Shown here: positions 1-12,034 of the stretch, in pieces
Numbering within the stretch: the stretch's first letter is position 1
How the letters are laid out: each line of letters begins with the position of its first letter
Origin: Dendrocalamus latiflorus
Lineage: Eukaryota > Streptophyta > Magnoliopsida > Poales > Poaceae
Assembly (NCBI GenBank): GCA_017311315.1
Contig: CM029663.1
Coordinates: 21,685,412 to 21,749,411 of the forward strand
Direction of reading: 5' to 3'
DNA length: 64,000 nt
Translations under genes and position numbers: made by a program
The notes under the pieces: generated by a model
Databases searched by the model: none
What the model was told of the DNA's origin: nothing
Seen by the model: the letters and a program-made list of their open reading frames with translations, nothing else

Positions 1-1345
1 AGAGAGGGGGGAGACGGTTGTGGGTGGCCATGATTTTGGGGGTGGATTGGAACAAAGCTACAAGGCCCATCGTTGGATGAGGATGACATTGGACGACATT
101 AGGGTGTCTCATTGGATTGGCATCTAATGATATATATCATCTTATAGTTTTTCTACATAAAACCTCCTGAAAACTTTATGAAACCTCATGAAAGCATCAT
201 GAAATTTAAACATAAAACCTTATGAAACTTAGTAAACTTTGGCATGAAACCTCCTGAAACTTTATGAAACTTAATAATACACCATGAAACCCAGTAATAA
301 AACCCCATAAAACTTAGTCATGAAACCTCCTAAAACTTTATGAAATCTCATGAAACTTAGAGCTCAACTTCATGAATCCGCTACAAAAACTTTCAACTTC
401 ATGAATCCACTAGAAAAAAGACTTTATAAAACTTCATAAAACATCACGAAACTTAGATATAAAATCTTATAAAACTAGTCAGCTTAGCCATAAAACCTCC
501 TAAAACTTAATGAAATGCCATGAAACTTAGTCAAGAAATCTCATGAAACGTAGTCATGAAACCTCCTGAAACTTTATAAAACCTCAAGAAATCTAGAATT
601 CAACTTCATGAATCTGTTAAAAAAGCTTTCAACTTCACAAATCCGCTACAAAAATATTATGAAACACCATGAAACTTACACATAAAACCTTATGAAACTA
701 ACTTAACTTGGACACGAAACATCTTAAAACTTTTATGAAACTTAGTCATGAAACCTCATAAAACTTAGTCATGAAATCTCCTAAAACTTTATGAAACCTC
801 ATGAAACTTAGATTTCAACTTCATGAATCAGCTACAAAATATTCAACTTCATGAATTCACTACAAAAAAATTTATGAAACTTCAAGACAGTCTTTAAACC
901 TCATGAAATTTAGTCATGAAAATCTTGAAACTTGATGAAACTTAGACATGAAACCTCAGTAATCTTCATAAAAATCTAGTCCTAAAATCTCATACTATGT
1001 TTTAGTAAATTTCAACAAATTTCATTGAAGTTTCAATTTTTCAGATAAATTTATATAAGATTCACAAAAGTTTCAAAAATATAGAGTGAGTTTCACACAA
1101 TTTCAAGTGAAGTTTTATTTGTATTTCAGCAAGTTTCAACTAGTTTTCATATTTGAAAATGCCATGTTTCAGAAGGTTTCAATTAGTTTCAAGTTTGAAA
1201 ATGCTATGTTTTAGCAAGTTTCATTGAAATTAGAAACTTAGAGGTTAGAGGTGGGTTTCAAGAAATTTCAAAAAAGGTTTTGAGTATGTTTCAAGTTTCA
1301 TAGAGGTTTAAGCAGGTTTTAAGGAGTTTCAAACATAAACTTGGA
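1..1345. repeat. Degenerate TGAAACTT-type array, orientation switches near 980
   Basis: AT-rich sequence made almost entirely of short degenerate units of the form TGAAACYT (for example CCTCATGAAACTTAG and AACCTCCTGAAACTT). To about position 980 the motif reads GAAAC on the plus strand. From about 1005 to 1340 it reads GTTTC, so the array inverts. There is no coding potential. The same motif recurs at 2500-2835, 3895-4065, 5215-6245 and 12035-12260, each time beside a CT- or GC-rich gene-like segment. It therefore looks like a component of a dispersed element rather than a local microsatellite. The array probably extends left of the window. Confidence 0.75.
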
Positions 1346-2499
1346 ATTTTGCAAGCTATGGTGTAAATTAAGCCACCGCTTGCTGCCTTCGTTGTGCCCT
1401 CCATGACCTCCACCGTCAGGCCTATATCGCAGTCCCGATCGCCACCCGTGCAAACACCTGTCATAGTCTCCACTTCACTCCTTGGCCTTCACTGCCTCCT
1501 CACCCACTCAGTTGCTGTTAGCAGGCCTACATGCATCGCAGCCAACCACCACAGGACACTACCCACTTGTTTGCTCCACCACAAGCTGGGCATGCTCACC
1601 GCCGCATGCCAGCCAGTTGTTGCCACTCAAGCCTGCTCACTGCCAGTCCTGCACATGGTGCCCACTCATCATCACCGCACACCAACAGTTACAGCTCGCG
1701 ATCGCTAGCAAATCAAAGGAGGGAGAGAGAGAGGAAAGAAAGATGCAGACGCGTGTGAGGCATGCAAGAAAGCGAACTTTACTATGGATGTGCATAAAGC
1801 AAACATGGAATCAGGTGGCTCTAGTACATTGTGTAGGTATAAAGCATTGATGGATTGTTATCCCATTGGATGAGATTAAAATGCTATAGTGTTCTATAGC
1901 ATTTCAGTTAATTCATGAGAAAAACTAATGCACTCTATATCGTAGAAACAGCTAGCGATGGGATAGATGAAAACCATCTGATCAAATACAATGGATGGCA
2001 TCAGACGCATCCACCTCGCCTTCTTTGTCTTATCCCTTCCTCTTACTCCACACACACTCATCGTCTTCAAGCATCCCCATAACCACCCATCTCTCTCTCT
2101 CTCTCTCTCTCTTCGCTACTTCCCATCTAGAGCGGCGATGACCAATGTGAGGACACTTTACGGTGGTAGGCGCAGCCATGGCAAATGGTGGCAGGTGAGG
2201 GAGCACAACAGCAACAAGCAGCAAGTAGGCTTAATGGAGAAGGTGAAGGGCACAGCCGTGGAGAGCTTTGGTGGGTTCAACCATGGGAGCAAAGGGTGCG
2301 ACAACAGTCACCCTCGATAGAAGTGGGAGGTGGGAACGTGAGCAGTAGTAGTGTCCCAATCGACGTGGGAAGGTGAGTAGCAGTAGTGTCCCAATTGATG
2401 TGGACCTGCGGGTAAGCTCGGTGGTAGGAAAGAAGGCCAATAGCCAAGGCGCCCCGGTGGGCACGGAGATGACGTAGTGAGCACATGCGATCGCAAGTG
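1346..2499. other. GC-richer gene-like segments between two TGAAAC arrays; no gene recognised
   Basis: Two GC-richer stretches (about 1385-1760 and 2000-2490) are separated by an AT-rich joint near 1850-1990 that contains CTATAGTGTTCTATAG. The second stretch begins with a (CT)n run at about 2090-2112. Several short open frames exist on both strands, but none resembles a known protein or shows a convincing exon structure. The 2400-2480 part, read on the minus strand, resembles 4075-4190 on the plus strand. The segment therefore belongs to the dispersed unit flanked by the arrays. Confidence 0.5.
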
Positions 2500-2835
2500 A
2501 AACACTTCGGGATTTTTTTACTCTTTTGTTGATGCTTTTATAAAACTTATTGGAACTTCTGGAAACTCAGATGAAGCCTATTGAAACTTTTGGTTGAAAC
2601 CCGTTGTAACTTTTTGAAACTCTCTTGTTGAAACTTGTTAAAATCTGTTGAAACTTGTTTGAAACTCTTTGGCTGAAATTTGTTGAAATTTAAGTTCCAA
2701 AATCTGAAACTCACTAAAACTTTTTTAGAATCTTATGAAAACTTCTAGAAACATGTGAAAATCACTGAAACTTGAATGTTTTTCAAATATTTTCATAAAA
2801 CTTCTTTAAAACTTCATGAAACCTATTTCTATACC
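2500..2835. repeat. TGAAAC-type degenerate array
   Basis: Repeated GAAACTTNTTGAAAC-like units read on the plus strand. The array ends in AACCTATTTCTATACCGTTG, a junction motif that resembles the ends of the arrays near 6245 and 12250. Confidence 0.7.
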
Positions 2836-3894
2836 GTTGCCCGCTCTCTAGTCATCTCCTTAATTTATGGTAGTTCTATTTCTTTTTTTAACCATCGTAA
2901 AAGATATAGGACCCACTGTCATTCATCAAACGAATAAAATGTTGCCATGTGGCAGAAAGTACAAATGGGAGCACCACCAAGGAGAAGGCAAGTCAAGTTG
3001 ATATAATTAAAAAGTATTGAGTTTTATAGGTGTCGATGATCAAATCATTGATCGTAAAAATTGTGAAAACAACCAAGTCTCATAGAAAAAATTGAAAAGG
3101 AGAAGGGGGACTATCTTTATTGCTATATTGGGATTACAGTATGCCCTTGTAGAGGGATTACAAAGGGTGTGCTACTAGCCCTAACTTTGGTATTCCTTAC
3201 CTTCGTTGTCTATTGATTGATCTTGTTTGTCTTTGTCTATGAATCTTTCTCCTTTTCATCTTCTCCCGTAAGGCTTAAATAGCACCAAAGAGGTGTTGGT
3301 TGTCTTACTAGAATAGGTGCCTTGTTGATTCCTCACACTCGGCCGAGCAGGTGATTGTCAGTGAGAGAGATCTAACAAATAACTATCGATTAGTTGCTTG
3401 TCAGTGGGAGAAGATTGTAGCAACAATCATAAGACGGTTGTTGTCGAAGGCATATGGCCGAATCATCACGCGGTTATTGGAATTAGGGATGCACGTGTCC
3501 TATTTCATCACACAGGAAATTGCTTGAAGTTAAGCCTAGTTGTCAGATCATAGGATCTCCGAGTAGTGCCTAGTCTAGTAATAATCCTCTGACCAGGGGT
3601 ATCCAGATAGTAATCCTCCGACTGGTGGTACTCAGGCAATATTGCCTCAAGTGGCCTATGATCATTATAGCTTAGAGCCTTAATTACATATCAAACTCAT
3701 ATTTAATGAATTATTCAATCATCGTTAATACGGAGCAAGAGAAGTATAAGAGGGGGAAACAAAAGGGTGGCCTAATTGTGTAGAGGACATTAATTTCTAT
3801 GGTGTAATTTGTGTAGCCATTGTTTCTGTAGAATCTACCCATGTGAGACAACCACTCGCCTATATATAACATATCACTTTGAACAACCCAAATT
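2836..3894. other. Intergenic, no gene recognised; probably old transposon-derived
   Basis: No open frame of interest. The stretch has a moderately repetitive character (for example AATCCTCTGACCAGGGG and AATCCTCCGACTGGTGG near 3590-3630). A small palindrome, GATGATCAAATCATTGATC, lies near 3034. I could not assign it to a family. Confidence 0.4.
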
Positions 3895-4065
3895 ACACCA
3901 TCATTTGGGACTCAAGTTTCAACTGAAGAGTTTCAACCAAAAGTTTCAACAAGTTTCAATAGGTTTCGACAAGTTTCGGCCAAAGAGTTTCAAAGAAAGT
4001 TTCAATAAATTTCAACAAGTTTCAATAAAAAATTTCAAGAAGTTTCATCAAAAATCAAACAAGAG
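3895..4065. repeat. TGAAAC-type array, inverted orientation
   Basis: Units of AAGTTTCAACAAGTTTCAAT type: the same motif as at 2500-2835 but on the opposite strand. It precedes a gene-like segment that is the inverted counterpart of the one before the 2500 array. Confidence 0.7.
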
Positions 4066-4767
4066 CAAAATCTTATGTGCTCACATGCTGCCACGTGACC
4101 GCTTGCCACGGTGGATCCATGCCCATGGGACACCATGGCCATTGGCCTTCCCACCTACCACCAAGCTTGCCCCGCAGCTTTGCTGCCACCAGGGTATCAC
4201 ACCCACGCACCTTCCTGCTTGCCTTTGAGCTTGCCCGTAGCTCAAAGCTCACTGGGCCACTGCGGTAGCTTGCCACCACTCGCCATTGCCACACGATGTG
4301 CGACAACACACCGCACTATGCTAGGCCACTGTGACCTTTTGTCTTCCTGCCTGCCACCCAATATCCTCCTACCTTGGGTGATTTGCTGGTGGTAGATGAG
4401 AGGGAGAGAGATAAGGGGAAGAAGCACATGGGTGGTTGTGTGGAATGGACGCATTGCGTGACTTGGTCATGAGACAAGACTCAATAGACTGTGTGAAGCT
4501 AGTGGATGCCTTTAGATTTATGTGAACAATCAGATCAACGGTAGAAGGCTATTCCATTGGTTTGGTAGGGCTGACGGTATAGTGTCCCCTAGTTTTTTTA
4601 ATAAACTCTCATAGGAAATACAGATAACGGTATACCATTCTTTGCCTAACTGACAAGATAAGAAATAATTGTCCGATGCATCTCGTGCAGTCACCAAATG
4701 AACCACTATTTCCTACCTATCCTTATCTAGATGTGGCTAATGGCTACCATCTCCACCACACCCTCCT

Positions 4768-4805
<38 letters not shown>

Positions 4806-5214
4806 GCATCACAGGAATGCATCAGCTAGCAGTTGTGCCGTTCTAGTAGCTAACGGCTATGGCAGCAGTCAGCGGGTATGACAGTGGCCAGCTTGGTGAC
4901 GCACATGAGCAAGCAAAGTTGAGCACACAGATCCAGTGAGGCACCTGGAGGAGGATTACACAGTGCTGCGTCAATGAATAGGAATAGTGGTGATGCAAGC
5001 ATAAGAGCAGCGCATAGGCGAGGCAGTGGCCATGAGTGTGTGGTGGCTAGAAGGAATGGTGGCAAGAAACAGTGACTGATCTGCAGTTGCTAGGGAAGCG
5101 ATAGGTGAGCGCACGATGGTATGTGAGACCACAAAGGGGTGGTGACGGCTCGTGGTGGGTGTCGTCGTGGTTGCGACCATGTCCTGCTCTTGCCTTCCTT
5201 GCCTATTTTGTGTT
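4066..5214. other. Gene-like segments, (CT)n microsatellite at 4771-4803
   Basis: Two GC-richer blocks (about 4070-4440 and 4810-5185) flank a joint at about 4480-4740, which contains GGTATAGTGTCCCC and ATAACGGTATACCATT. A (CT)n run of about 30 bp lies at 4771-4803. Open frames of up to about 94 codons are present but resemble nothing I know. The layout (array, gene-like, joint, CT run, gene-like, array) mirrors that at 1005-2835. Confidence 0.45.
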
Positions 5215-6245
5215 TTTTCCTAAAACATGAGTTGGATTTTAAAACCTGCTTTGAATATTCAAATTTGTTTTTAAAACTTGCTTTTGAGATATGAAACTTG
5301 ATGAAACTTTTGAAATTTTGTTGACCTCATGAAGAAACTTGTTTGGAACTTGGTGAAACTAGTCTGAAACTTGTTGAGATTCATTTGAGACTCGAATCGT
5401 GAGGCTTAATGAAACTTGAACCTCATCTAAAACTTAGTGACTTTTTGGCTGAAACTTCATGGAACTTGAATCCCAAACCTAAAACTTCATAAAACGTGCT
5501 ATTTTGAAAGATGAAACACATGTGAAACTTGTTTAGAAAATTGAAGTTTCATTTTTTGGAAGTTTCAACACCTTCTAAACTTTAAGTTCCATTTTTTAAG
5601 ATAACTTGAAACTCATGGTAAACTCGCTTGAAACTCAGAAGCACCTATAAAATCCGAAGTTTCATTTATGAAAATTGATAGCAATGAAACCTTATTGAAA
5701 CTTGTTTTTAATCAAGTTTCATATTTGAAAGTGATGAAACTTATAATTTTAGATTTGAAATCCATTGAAATTTGTTTTAACATGCTCAAACCTTGTGAAA
5801 TCCGTTTGAAACTATTTTGAAACCTGACGAAACATGTGAAATGTGCTCTAAAACTTTGAAGTATGTCTTTTCAAAGTCACCTAGAATTCTTTTGAAACTT
5901 ATTTTTAATCAAGTTTCATATTTGAAATGGGTCAAAACTTATAGTTTAAGAGTTGAAACCCATTGAAAGTTGTTGAAATGCGCTAAAACCTTGTGAAATC
6001 CATTTGAAAAATTTTTGAAACCCAATGAAACATGCAAAACATGCTCTAAAACTTTGAAGTTTGTCTATTGACATTCTTCTAAAACTTGTTTTTAATCAAG
6101 TTTCGTATTTGAAACTGGACAAAACTTATAGTTTCAAATTTGAAACCCATTGAATTTTGTTGGAACATGTTGAAATGAAATCTATTTGAAACTCTTTTGA
6201 AACATAATAGAACATGGATGAAACCTGTTGAAACCAAGTGAAACC
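5215..6245. repeat. Long TGAAAC-type array
   Basis: About 1 kb of degenerate GAAACTTG and GTTTCATATTTGAAA units. At a larger scale there is a longer internal period: the segments near 5690-5880, 5900-6060 and 6090-6200 each contain CTTGTTTTTAATCAAGTTTC or a close variant, followed by TTTGAAACCCATTGAA-like text. The array ends at CCTGCCTATACCATTGG. Confidence 0.7.
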
Positions 6246-8616
6246 TGCCTATACCATTGGAAGTGATTCCTATGGTATAGCATGGGGTAGCATCGTCCAA
6301 ACTCTCAACTTTCCTTCTTCGAAAATGACATTCTTTCTCTATTGTATGTGTCATGCCTCTCTATACTCGCTTTCCTTCTTTCTACTTTCTTCCTCTTCTT
6401 GGTTCAAGTCTCTTCGTTCTTTGAAATGCTGCTGAAATTAACCACGCATAGTATTGAACAATTGCACCCTTTCCCTCTTCTTCGTGAGATTTTCACAAGA
6501 AGCACAAAAACGCCATGGTTCATGCATGTAGCCTTTGTTCAGCTTATAATTAATTCATGTCTGCCCCTCAGAATGCAAAAGGTTGTAACCTTTTGGTGCT
6601 TGATAGGGTTTGGCAGCACATTACCATTTCCTACCAACATAACATTAGTAGCTGCTTTTTTACGCGACCTGCCTACCCCAACCACGGTTTAGCAAAGCTC
6701 ATTTTAATTGGTCAGAAAGCTAGACAGGTGCAATGTATCTTATTTAGCGCTGGGAGTTTATCTCTAACATTATAGGATTTTTTTCAAAACAAAATTATAT
6801 AGACTTTGACTATAGATGTATGTCCTACATATTGTAACTGCCGGTGTTTATTTATACATATTAATTGCGGCCACTTCAAGTTGATTAGTCCAAAAATGAT
6901 GAACTAACATCATAACCGCCTAGCTAACTTCCCTCCCACACCTTTCATTCTCACAGCTCAACAATATTTCTAACTAAAGCCATACAACTCTCCTTTGCCA
7001 ATATATATATAGAGAGCACTAGTACTACTTTCCCTGGATCAAATTGTTTTTCTCCCTCATGCTAACATAGCAATACATAATATATAGTACTGGTACATGA
7101 ATGTCATGATCACTAATTCAAGTACAATTGCTATTAAAAAAACAGATCGTGCATTGTCATATTGCTCAACCCTTAACATCAACCATTGGCTAATGTCAAC
7201 ACCAAGTGTTGCTTCTACTTTTCCATTATTTCTCTGGACGCTAATGCCCCAAGACACCCTCAAACCCCCAATAACTTGAGGCATGATAGGCCGTGTGAGT
7301 AAATATTAACTGTATGACCTCCGTGTAGTCCACCTTGTGTGTGGATTCTCAGGCTGATTATTCCCCTCAACCAACCCAACTTGCATCCCTTTCTTCACCC
7401 ATTTTCTAACGTGGAGTTGGACAACCAACAAGCCCTAAATACTCCCTCCATTTCAAAATATAAAACATATTTAGCGTGGGTACAAGGATTAAGAGGGTAC
7501 AAAACCAAGAGAAAGATAAGAAAAAAATGATCATGATAGTCTTCTATAGATACCTTAGAAATAGGAGAGAGAATAGTTGGTGAGGTATTAAAGAGAGAGA
7601 AGGTGTGATAAATGAGTGCAATCAAGGTAAAACATCAATAAATTCACACGTTTGGAAGCCATGAAGTCAAATCAATCCACCTCAGTGATCCCCCAAATAA
7701 TGAATGATGTATACTTCAAGCAGTGATCCAGTGTTTTCGAGCACATACACTATATGTTGATATACACACGCATAATTAAATAGCCATGCAATATTTATCT
7801 CTAGTGGACCGGGGTGTCTGGATTTACTGATGTGTATGTACGTATAGCTATGATATTACATGACTGTGTTGTTACAGTGGATTTTTTGGCTTTCTAAAAT
7901 TAGCGGTGCAATGAACTATCTAGTTAACTATGAGCGTGGTTAATTGTCAAATCAAGTTTTAGCATAAATCTTGTAGCAAATGGTTAATCTCACAAATCAT
8001 AGCAGACTACATGGCAAAAGATTGTTTGAACTAATATTACTGTAAATCTAGTGGTTGGTACCGTAACATCACCCCAATATAAATAATTATTTAAATATAT
8101 ACGATAATTATCACAGACACATAGATACAAATCATTATCGCACTAATAAAACTATTTATGTAGATACATAAAATAGTGCTTCTCGCGCTGATCCCCGCGA
8201 AAAGGCCAAAAACTCCAAGGCGACAGCTGTTCATGAGGATAATTAATCCAGGTTATACTACATATGAGTAGTACTTCTACCATTCTATACATATTCTCAC
8301 TCATGATTCCATCCATCCACTCATCCATCCACACTTCCACTGAACCTTAAACCTTACAAACAAGCAACCACCATACGACAACCCCCCCCCCCCCCCCCCC
8401 CCCTCCTTCTCTCATGGACAGTTCACACTACATACACAAACCTTTCTCTCTTTTGCCATGCATGCCTAGTTTACGCGCCATGTATTATGCAACTAGACCA
8501 GATGTACTACCCTTCTTTTCCTTGATGTACTACCCTTCTTTTCCTTCTCCTTTGACCTTCTCTTAAACATTTCCATGCTTCACATGTTTCATATACTAAA
8601 AAAAGGAAAAGTTAGC
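6246..8616. other. Intergenic downstream of the permease; MITE end near 7437, poly-C tract
   Basis: No gene recognised. ACTCCCTCCATTTCAAAATA at about 7440 is the typical terminus of a Stowaway-type MITE, but I could not find its partner end. A (C)n tract of about 22 bases lies at 8382-8403. A minus-strand open frame at 7057-7284 looks protein-like in composition but matches no family I recognise. The permease 3' UTR and polyadenylation region should lie in the last few hundred bases. Confidence 0.5.
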
Positions 8617-9726
8617 TCAAACGGTTTCAACTGCACCTCCCCCCACGCCAACGCCGCCACTTGTAACGCTCTTGCCCGCGCCGCCTCCGTTGGACGCGGC
8701 GGCCACCCTGCCGTCGCCTTCCTGCTTCTGCTGCGTGCTGTACTCCCCATACAAGTAGGAGGAGAAGCCCCAGACGCAGAGCACGGTGGCCACGGCCTTC
8801 TCCACGCCGAACGGGTCCCGGAATACGACCACGCCGCCGATGACGTTGGCGGTGAGCACGGTCGCCATGCACACGCCGCTGTGCAGCGACGACGTCAGGT
8901 ACACCATCCCGGCGGTGCCCATGAAGCAGGCCTGCCACGTCGCCACCAGCGCGACCACCACCGCCCAGTACGCGGCCGGGGACCGGTCCCACCGCACCAG
9001 CTCCTCCCGCCACCCGCCGGCCGTGGCCAGCCCGGCCACCGCCAGCCCGGTCGCCGCGGCCTGCATGACCACCTGCACCTCCACCGCCATGCGGAACCCC
9101 CCGGACACGGCCCTGCGGTACAGCAGCTCCATCACCGGCAGGTAGGCAGCGAAGAGCCCTGCGGCGCCGAGCGTCACCGCGAAGCCCACGAAATACCTCG
9201 CCCGGGTGCCCCCGTCGGGGCTTTCGGACGAGTCGGACGACCGGAGCGCGAGAAGCACGGCGCTGAGCGTGAGGAGCACGACGGCATTGAGGTTGGAGAA
9301 GGTGAGCGGGTGACGCACGATGACGGCGGCGAGCACGAGCGTGAACGCGAGCTGCGTGGACAGCAGCAGCGACGAGGTGGACACGGGCAGGTACGAGGAG
9401 CTGTATGAGAAGAGCAGGTTGTTCACCCCCATGAGCACGCCGATGACCACGCACGCCGCGAGCAGCCGCCGCGTGAACCACGCGAACGGCCGCGGCTGCG
9501 CGGAAGACCGGCCGGCGTATACGGGCACGAGCAGGACCGGGAACCCGGCCGACTGCACCAGCGTGGCCACCCACCGCTCGTGGCCGCCGTGCGCGAAGTA
9601 GTACCGGGACAGCAGGCTGGACGCCACCGAGCCGCCCAATAGCGAGGCGTAGTTGGCGCACAGCAGCACCAGCCGCCTCCGCCTCGCCGCGGTCACGCCA
9701 TTGGCGGCAACGTTCGACGCCGGCAT
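8617..9726 (-). CDS. PUP: Purine permease (PUP family), intronless
   Basis: A 369-aa multi-pass membrane transporter of the plant purine permease family (drug/metabolite transporter superfamily). Known members move adenine, cytokinins and other purine derivatives by proton coupling. I chose the ATG at 9726 (MPASNVAANG) because the same frame upstream has no ATG. Family hallmarks are visible: NYASLLGGSVASSLLSRYYF in the first membrane span (residues 25-44); the conserved SYLPVSTSSLLLSTQLAF (111-128); and WGFSSYLYGEY near the C-terminus. About ten hydrophobic spans can be traced. The polar, Gly/Ser-rich tail (last ~35 residues) is probably cytosolic. Codon use is strongly GC-rich, typical of intronless grass genes. 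From unverified memory, rice OsPUP4 (BIG GRAIN3) and OsPUP7 occupy such a neighbourhood; I cannot tell which this is. Family assignment is secure; substrate is unknown. Confidence 0.93.
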   Translation of the reverse strand: MPASNVAANGVTAARRRRLVLLCANYASLLGGSVASSLLSRYYFAHGGHERWVATLVQSAGFPVLLVPVYAGRSSAQPRPFAWFTRRLLAACVVIGVLMGVNNLLFSYSSSYLPVSTSSLLLSTQLAFTLVLAAVIVRHPLTFSNLNAVVLLTLSAVLLALRSSDSSESPDGGTRARYFVGFAVTLGAAGLFAAYLPVMELLYRRAVSGGFRMAVEVQVVMQAAATGLAVAGLATAGGWREELVRWDRSPAAYWAVVVALVATWQACFMGTAGMVYLTSSLHSGVCMATVLTANVIGGVVVFRDPFGVEKAVATVLCVWGFSSYLYGEYSTQQKQEGDGRVAAASNGGGAGKSVTSGGVGVGGGAVETV

Positions 9727-9835
9727 GTAAAGGAGCTGGGCCGGGGTGGAGGTGGTGATGGACACTGGCGATTGAGATGAGTTCAAGCACTTAGGCTGGG
9801 TTGGGTGAGGAGGGAATGGGGTGGTGGTGGGGGTG

Positions 9836-9842
9836 TATTTAA
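9836..9842 (-). promoter_or_regulatory. Candidate TATA box of the permease gene
   Basis: Reads TTAAATA on the minus strand, 110 bp upstream of the chosen ATG. It is followed by a CA/CC-rich leader (CACCCCCACCACCACCCC) typical of a grass 5' UTR. Position and composition support a core promoter, but no transcript evidence is available. Confidence 0.35.
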
Positions 9843-10484
9843 GTGAGAAGTGGGGGATTTGCGTGAGATTACCCTGTTTCTTTAAAGAGAGGGGAGGATA
9901 TCAGTATATCACAAACCTTTTTGTGATGGGGAGTAAAATAATGGGAGCAGAATAAATGGCCACCGGCTGTTAGTGTTTTTTTAGTACAGCTGTTAGTGTT
10001 TTTGTATGAATGGGATTTGTTATACCTAAACACATTTGTTTATATCCTACCTTGCTAGTGCAGTACACTAGATCATTGCAGTTCAAAACTTCAAATGGCA
10101 TAGCAGTGGCGAAGTCAGGAATGAAATTGAGGGTGGGCTGAATTATTTATAGATCTAAACTAAGTTGACACAAAATTAGTCTTTTACTTTTATAAAATTT
10201 CAAATTCATATATAAATTATAAATTGGATGGAGACAAACAATGAAAAATAAAAAAAATAAAAAGTAGGTACCTTGATAATAGAAAGCGCCATGAGTGCGA
10301 AGTAGCCATAAGTCTCCTATGTATAAAACATATCAAAATTAATGATATAATAAAAAATTATGAATGACAATGAAAATTTAGATCATATGAAACATATCAG
10401 AATTAAGCTAATTAGAAACACGAGACAATAGAACAAAATACGGCATCTTTTTCCAGACTCTATCCAATGTTCTTATCATTTTTA
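9843..10484. other. Intergenic, upstream of the permease
   Basis: AT-rich with no open frame of note. The stretch at about 10100-10330 (GGCGAAGTCAGGAATGAAAT and onward) resembles a common old transposon remnant of grass genomes, but I could not define its ends. It may contain distal permease promoter sequence. Confidence 0.35.
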
Positions 10485-10615
10485 AGGCGGGGGGCTCGGC
10501 GGCGGCGGTGCCTTCAGGGCACGTGCAGGACCACATCATCGCGGAGCGGCAGCGGAGAGAGAAGATCAACCAGAGGTTCATCGAGCCCTCCACTGTCATC
10601 TCCGGACTCAAGAAG
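10485..10615 (+). pseudogene. bHLH transcription factor exon fragment (basic region and helix 1)
   Basis: The plus strand encodes HVQDHIIAERQRREKINQRF followed by IEPSTVISGLKK. This is the DNA-contacting basic region and first helix of a plant bHLH factor. The E-box-contacting His, Glu and Arg residues are present (H-x3-E-R-x-R-R). The fragment ends AAGAAG|GTTCAT, a possible splice donor. Neither the second helix nor any other exon is found nearby. Helix 1 carries Pro where family members normally have Leu (IELSTVI in my memory of rice homologues), which should disturb the helix. A GC-rich island in AT-rich DNA without partner exons suggests a captured or decayed fragment rather than a working gene. 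Confidence 0.75.
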
Positions 10616-10824
10616 GTTCATATATATTTCACTTTCTTTCTTTCTTTGATTGATTGATTAGCTCTTCTCTAATTTTATGATTTTCACTTCTTCTCCATCT
10701 CCTCCTCATCGTCGTCTTCTTTAATTTCATGCTTGTTGTTAACCTTTCCATCAAGGAAAGCTAAATTTTTTTTGGATTTGTTAATCTCTCTTTCTCTATC
10801 TATTTTTAGTATGTATAAAATTGT

Positions 10825-10868
10825 CACCGGGGAATGTGAGGCTCAAGCCTCACTAAGCTTCCCCGGTG
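10825..10868. repeat. Short near-perfect inverted repeat (hairpin)
   Basis: CACCGGGGAA, one mismatch base, then GTGAGGCT pairs with AGCCTCAC, a five-base bulge, then TTCCCCGGTG. This gives an ~18 bp stem with a very small loop. It lies 210 bp after the bHLH fragment in AT-rich DNA. Confidence 0.7.
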
Positions 10869-10921
10869 CCTACGCCCCTGGCACATCATATTGTTTACGA
10901 ATGACACGGGGTATAGGTGGT

Positions 10922-11160
10922 TAGGGCCATGTTTGTACCATTTGCTTCCAGTCGAATTAGCTGTAGTGGAAAAGCAGTTGCGCTCACCAGTTGAGTGATA
11001 AAGAGCCAACATAGGGTCAATTTGTGGTGGTTGTGTTGTTCTTGTTTTTGATTGTGCTAATTTATTTCTCCTGAAGTTATACTTCAGTCATCTAAAATTA
11101 CAATGTAAAAAAGTGACTGAAAATGAAAATAAAAACAGTCACTATGCAATAGTCACTCCC
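10922..11160. mobile_element. MITE fragment related to the element at 50892-51244
   Basis: The part at about 11058-11160 (CTCCTGAAGTTATACTTCAG ... ATGCAATAGTCACTCCC) matches 51005-51112 (CTCCTGAAGTTGTATTCTTA ... GTGCAATAGCCACTCCC), sharing order and spacing. The left part starts with GGGCCATGTTTG, similar to the GGGCCATTTGG end of the 50.9 kb copy. A clean right terminus is missing, so this copy looks partial. Confidence 0.5.
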
Positions 11161-12034
11161 TTCTACCAACCGCTAGCTCCTGCGTATCACCTCACACACG
11201 CAGAGCAACACACTTGCGCGGCCGTGGTTTTCCAGCCAATGTTAGCAAGCATCGCACTCGCGCACCCGCGTCCCACCGCAATGCCCTTGTATATATCAGC
11301 TTGCCTCCACGTACGGCGGTACCCCACGCACCGCTTCAATCTTCCCTTGTTAACTCAAACAGATTACAGATGTGACAAAACAATTCGGCTGTTCGCCGTG
11401 CTTTCTGACAAGCCCGGCACACCTGATTGTACACATTACACTCGCACAGCGGCAGTACGAGATATACAAATACAAAAGACAAATACTATATGATCATATA
11501 CAGTTGGAACGATATTCACTGTGCATCCCATTCCCACATTTCTTGTCGGTGCTGCCTGCTCCCTTCCTCAACCTCTTCCACCGCCACCTCCCTTCTTTCT
11601 TCACTGCCGTCATCGCCCCTCCCCCATCCTCGTCCTCCACCACTGCTATATCTGACCTGGTGGCTTAGATATGAGCAAGGTTTTCCCCTCTAATACCAGC
11701 CTCGCTTGTCGCCATCCACCGCCCGCTGCTAGCCTGCTAGCTCCGATGAAAATGGCACCCTCTATATCAGGCTGTCCTGGTCTAGGTCCGATCTCTAGGG
11801 CCGCCGTCGTCGCCGTTCTCATCCCTCTTTCTCACCCATACCTACTGGCAACCCCACCCCAGTCCCATTTGAGATTGGTCCAGACACCTCATCGTGAACT
11901 CTCGAACCACTGTGAGCCTCGGTACCGCCACGAGTCCATGCCTCCTCCTCTGGCTACAAGTCGCTCTGCCTCCTCCCATCGACGGCGGATGGTGTCAGAT
12001 GGCTCTGTGGTAGCGTGGTAGTACCATCGTAGCT
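11161..12034. other. Gene-like segment of the TGAAAC family; no gene recognised
   Basis: A CT- and CC-rich stretch (about 11510-12020) encodes several overlapping Pro/Ser-rich frames with no recognisable domain. It sits directly before a TGAAAC array, exactly as the segments at 2000-2490 and 4810-5185 do. I read it as the internal part of a fifth copy of that dispersed family. Confidence 0.45.

Noticed and set aside
7057..7284. 75-codon minus-strand frame that looks membrane-like at its end
   Set aside because: No family resemblance, no promoter or splice context, and AT-rich surroundings.
8575..9408. 277-codon plus-strand frame
   Set aside because: It is antisense to the purine permease and reflects the high GC content of that gene.
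9727..9786. 20-codon upstream extension of the permease frame
   Set aside because: The frame continues upstream but begins with TTG rather than ATG; the first ATG at 9726 fits family N-termini.
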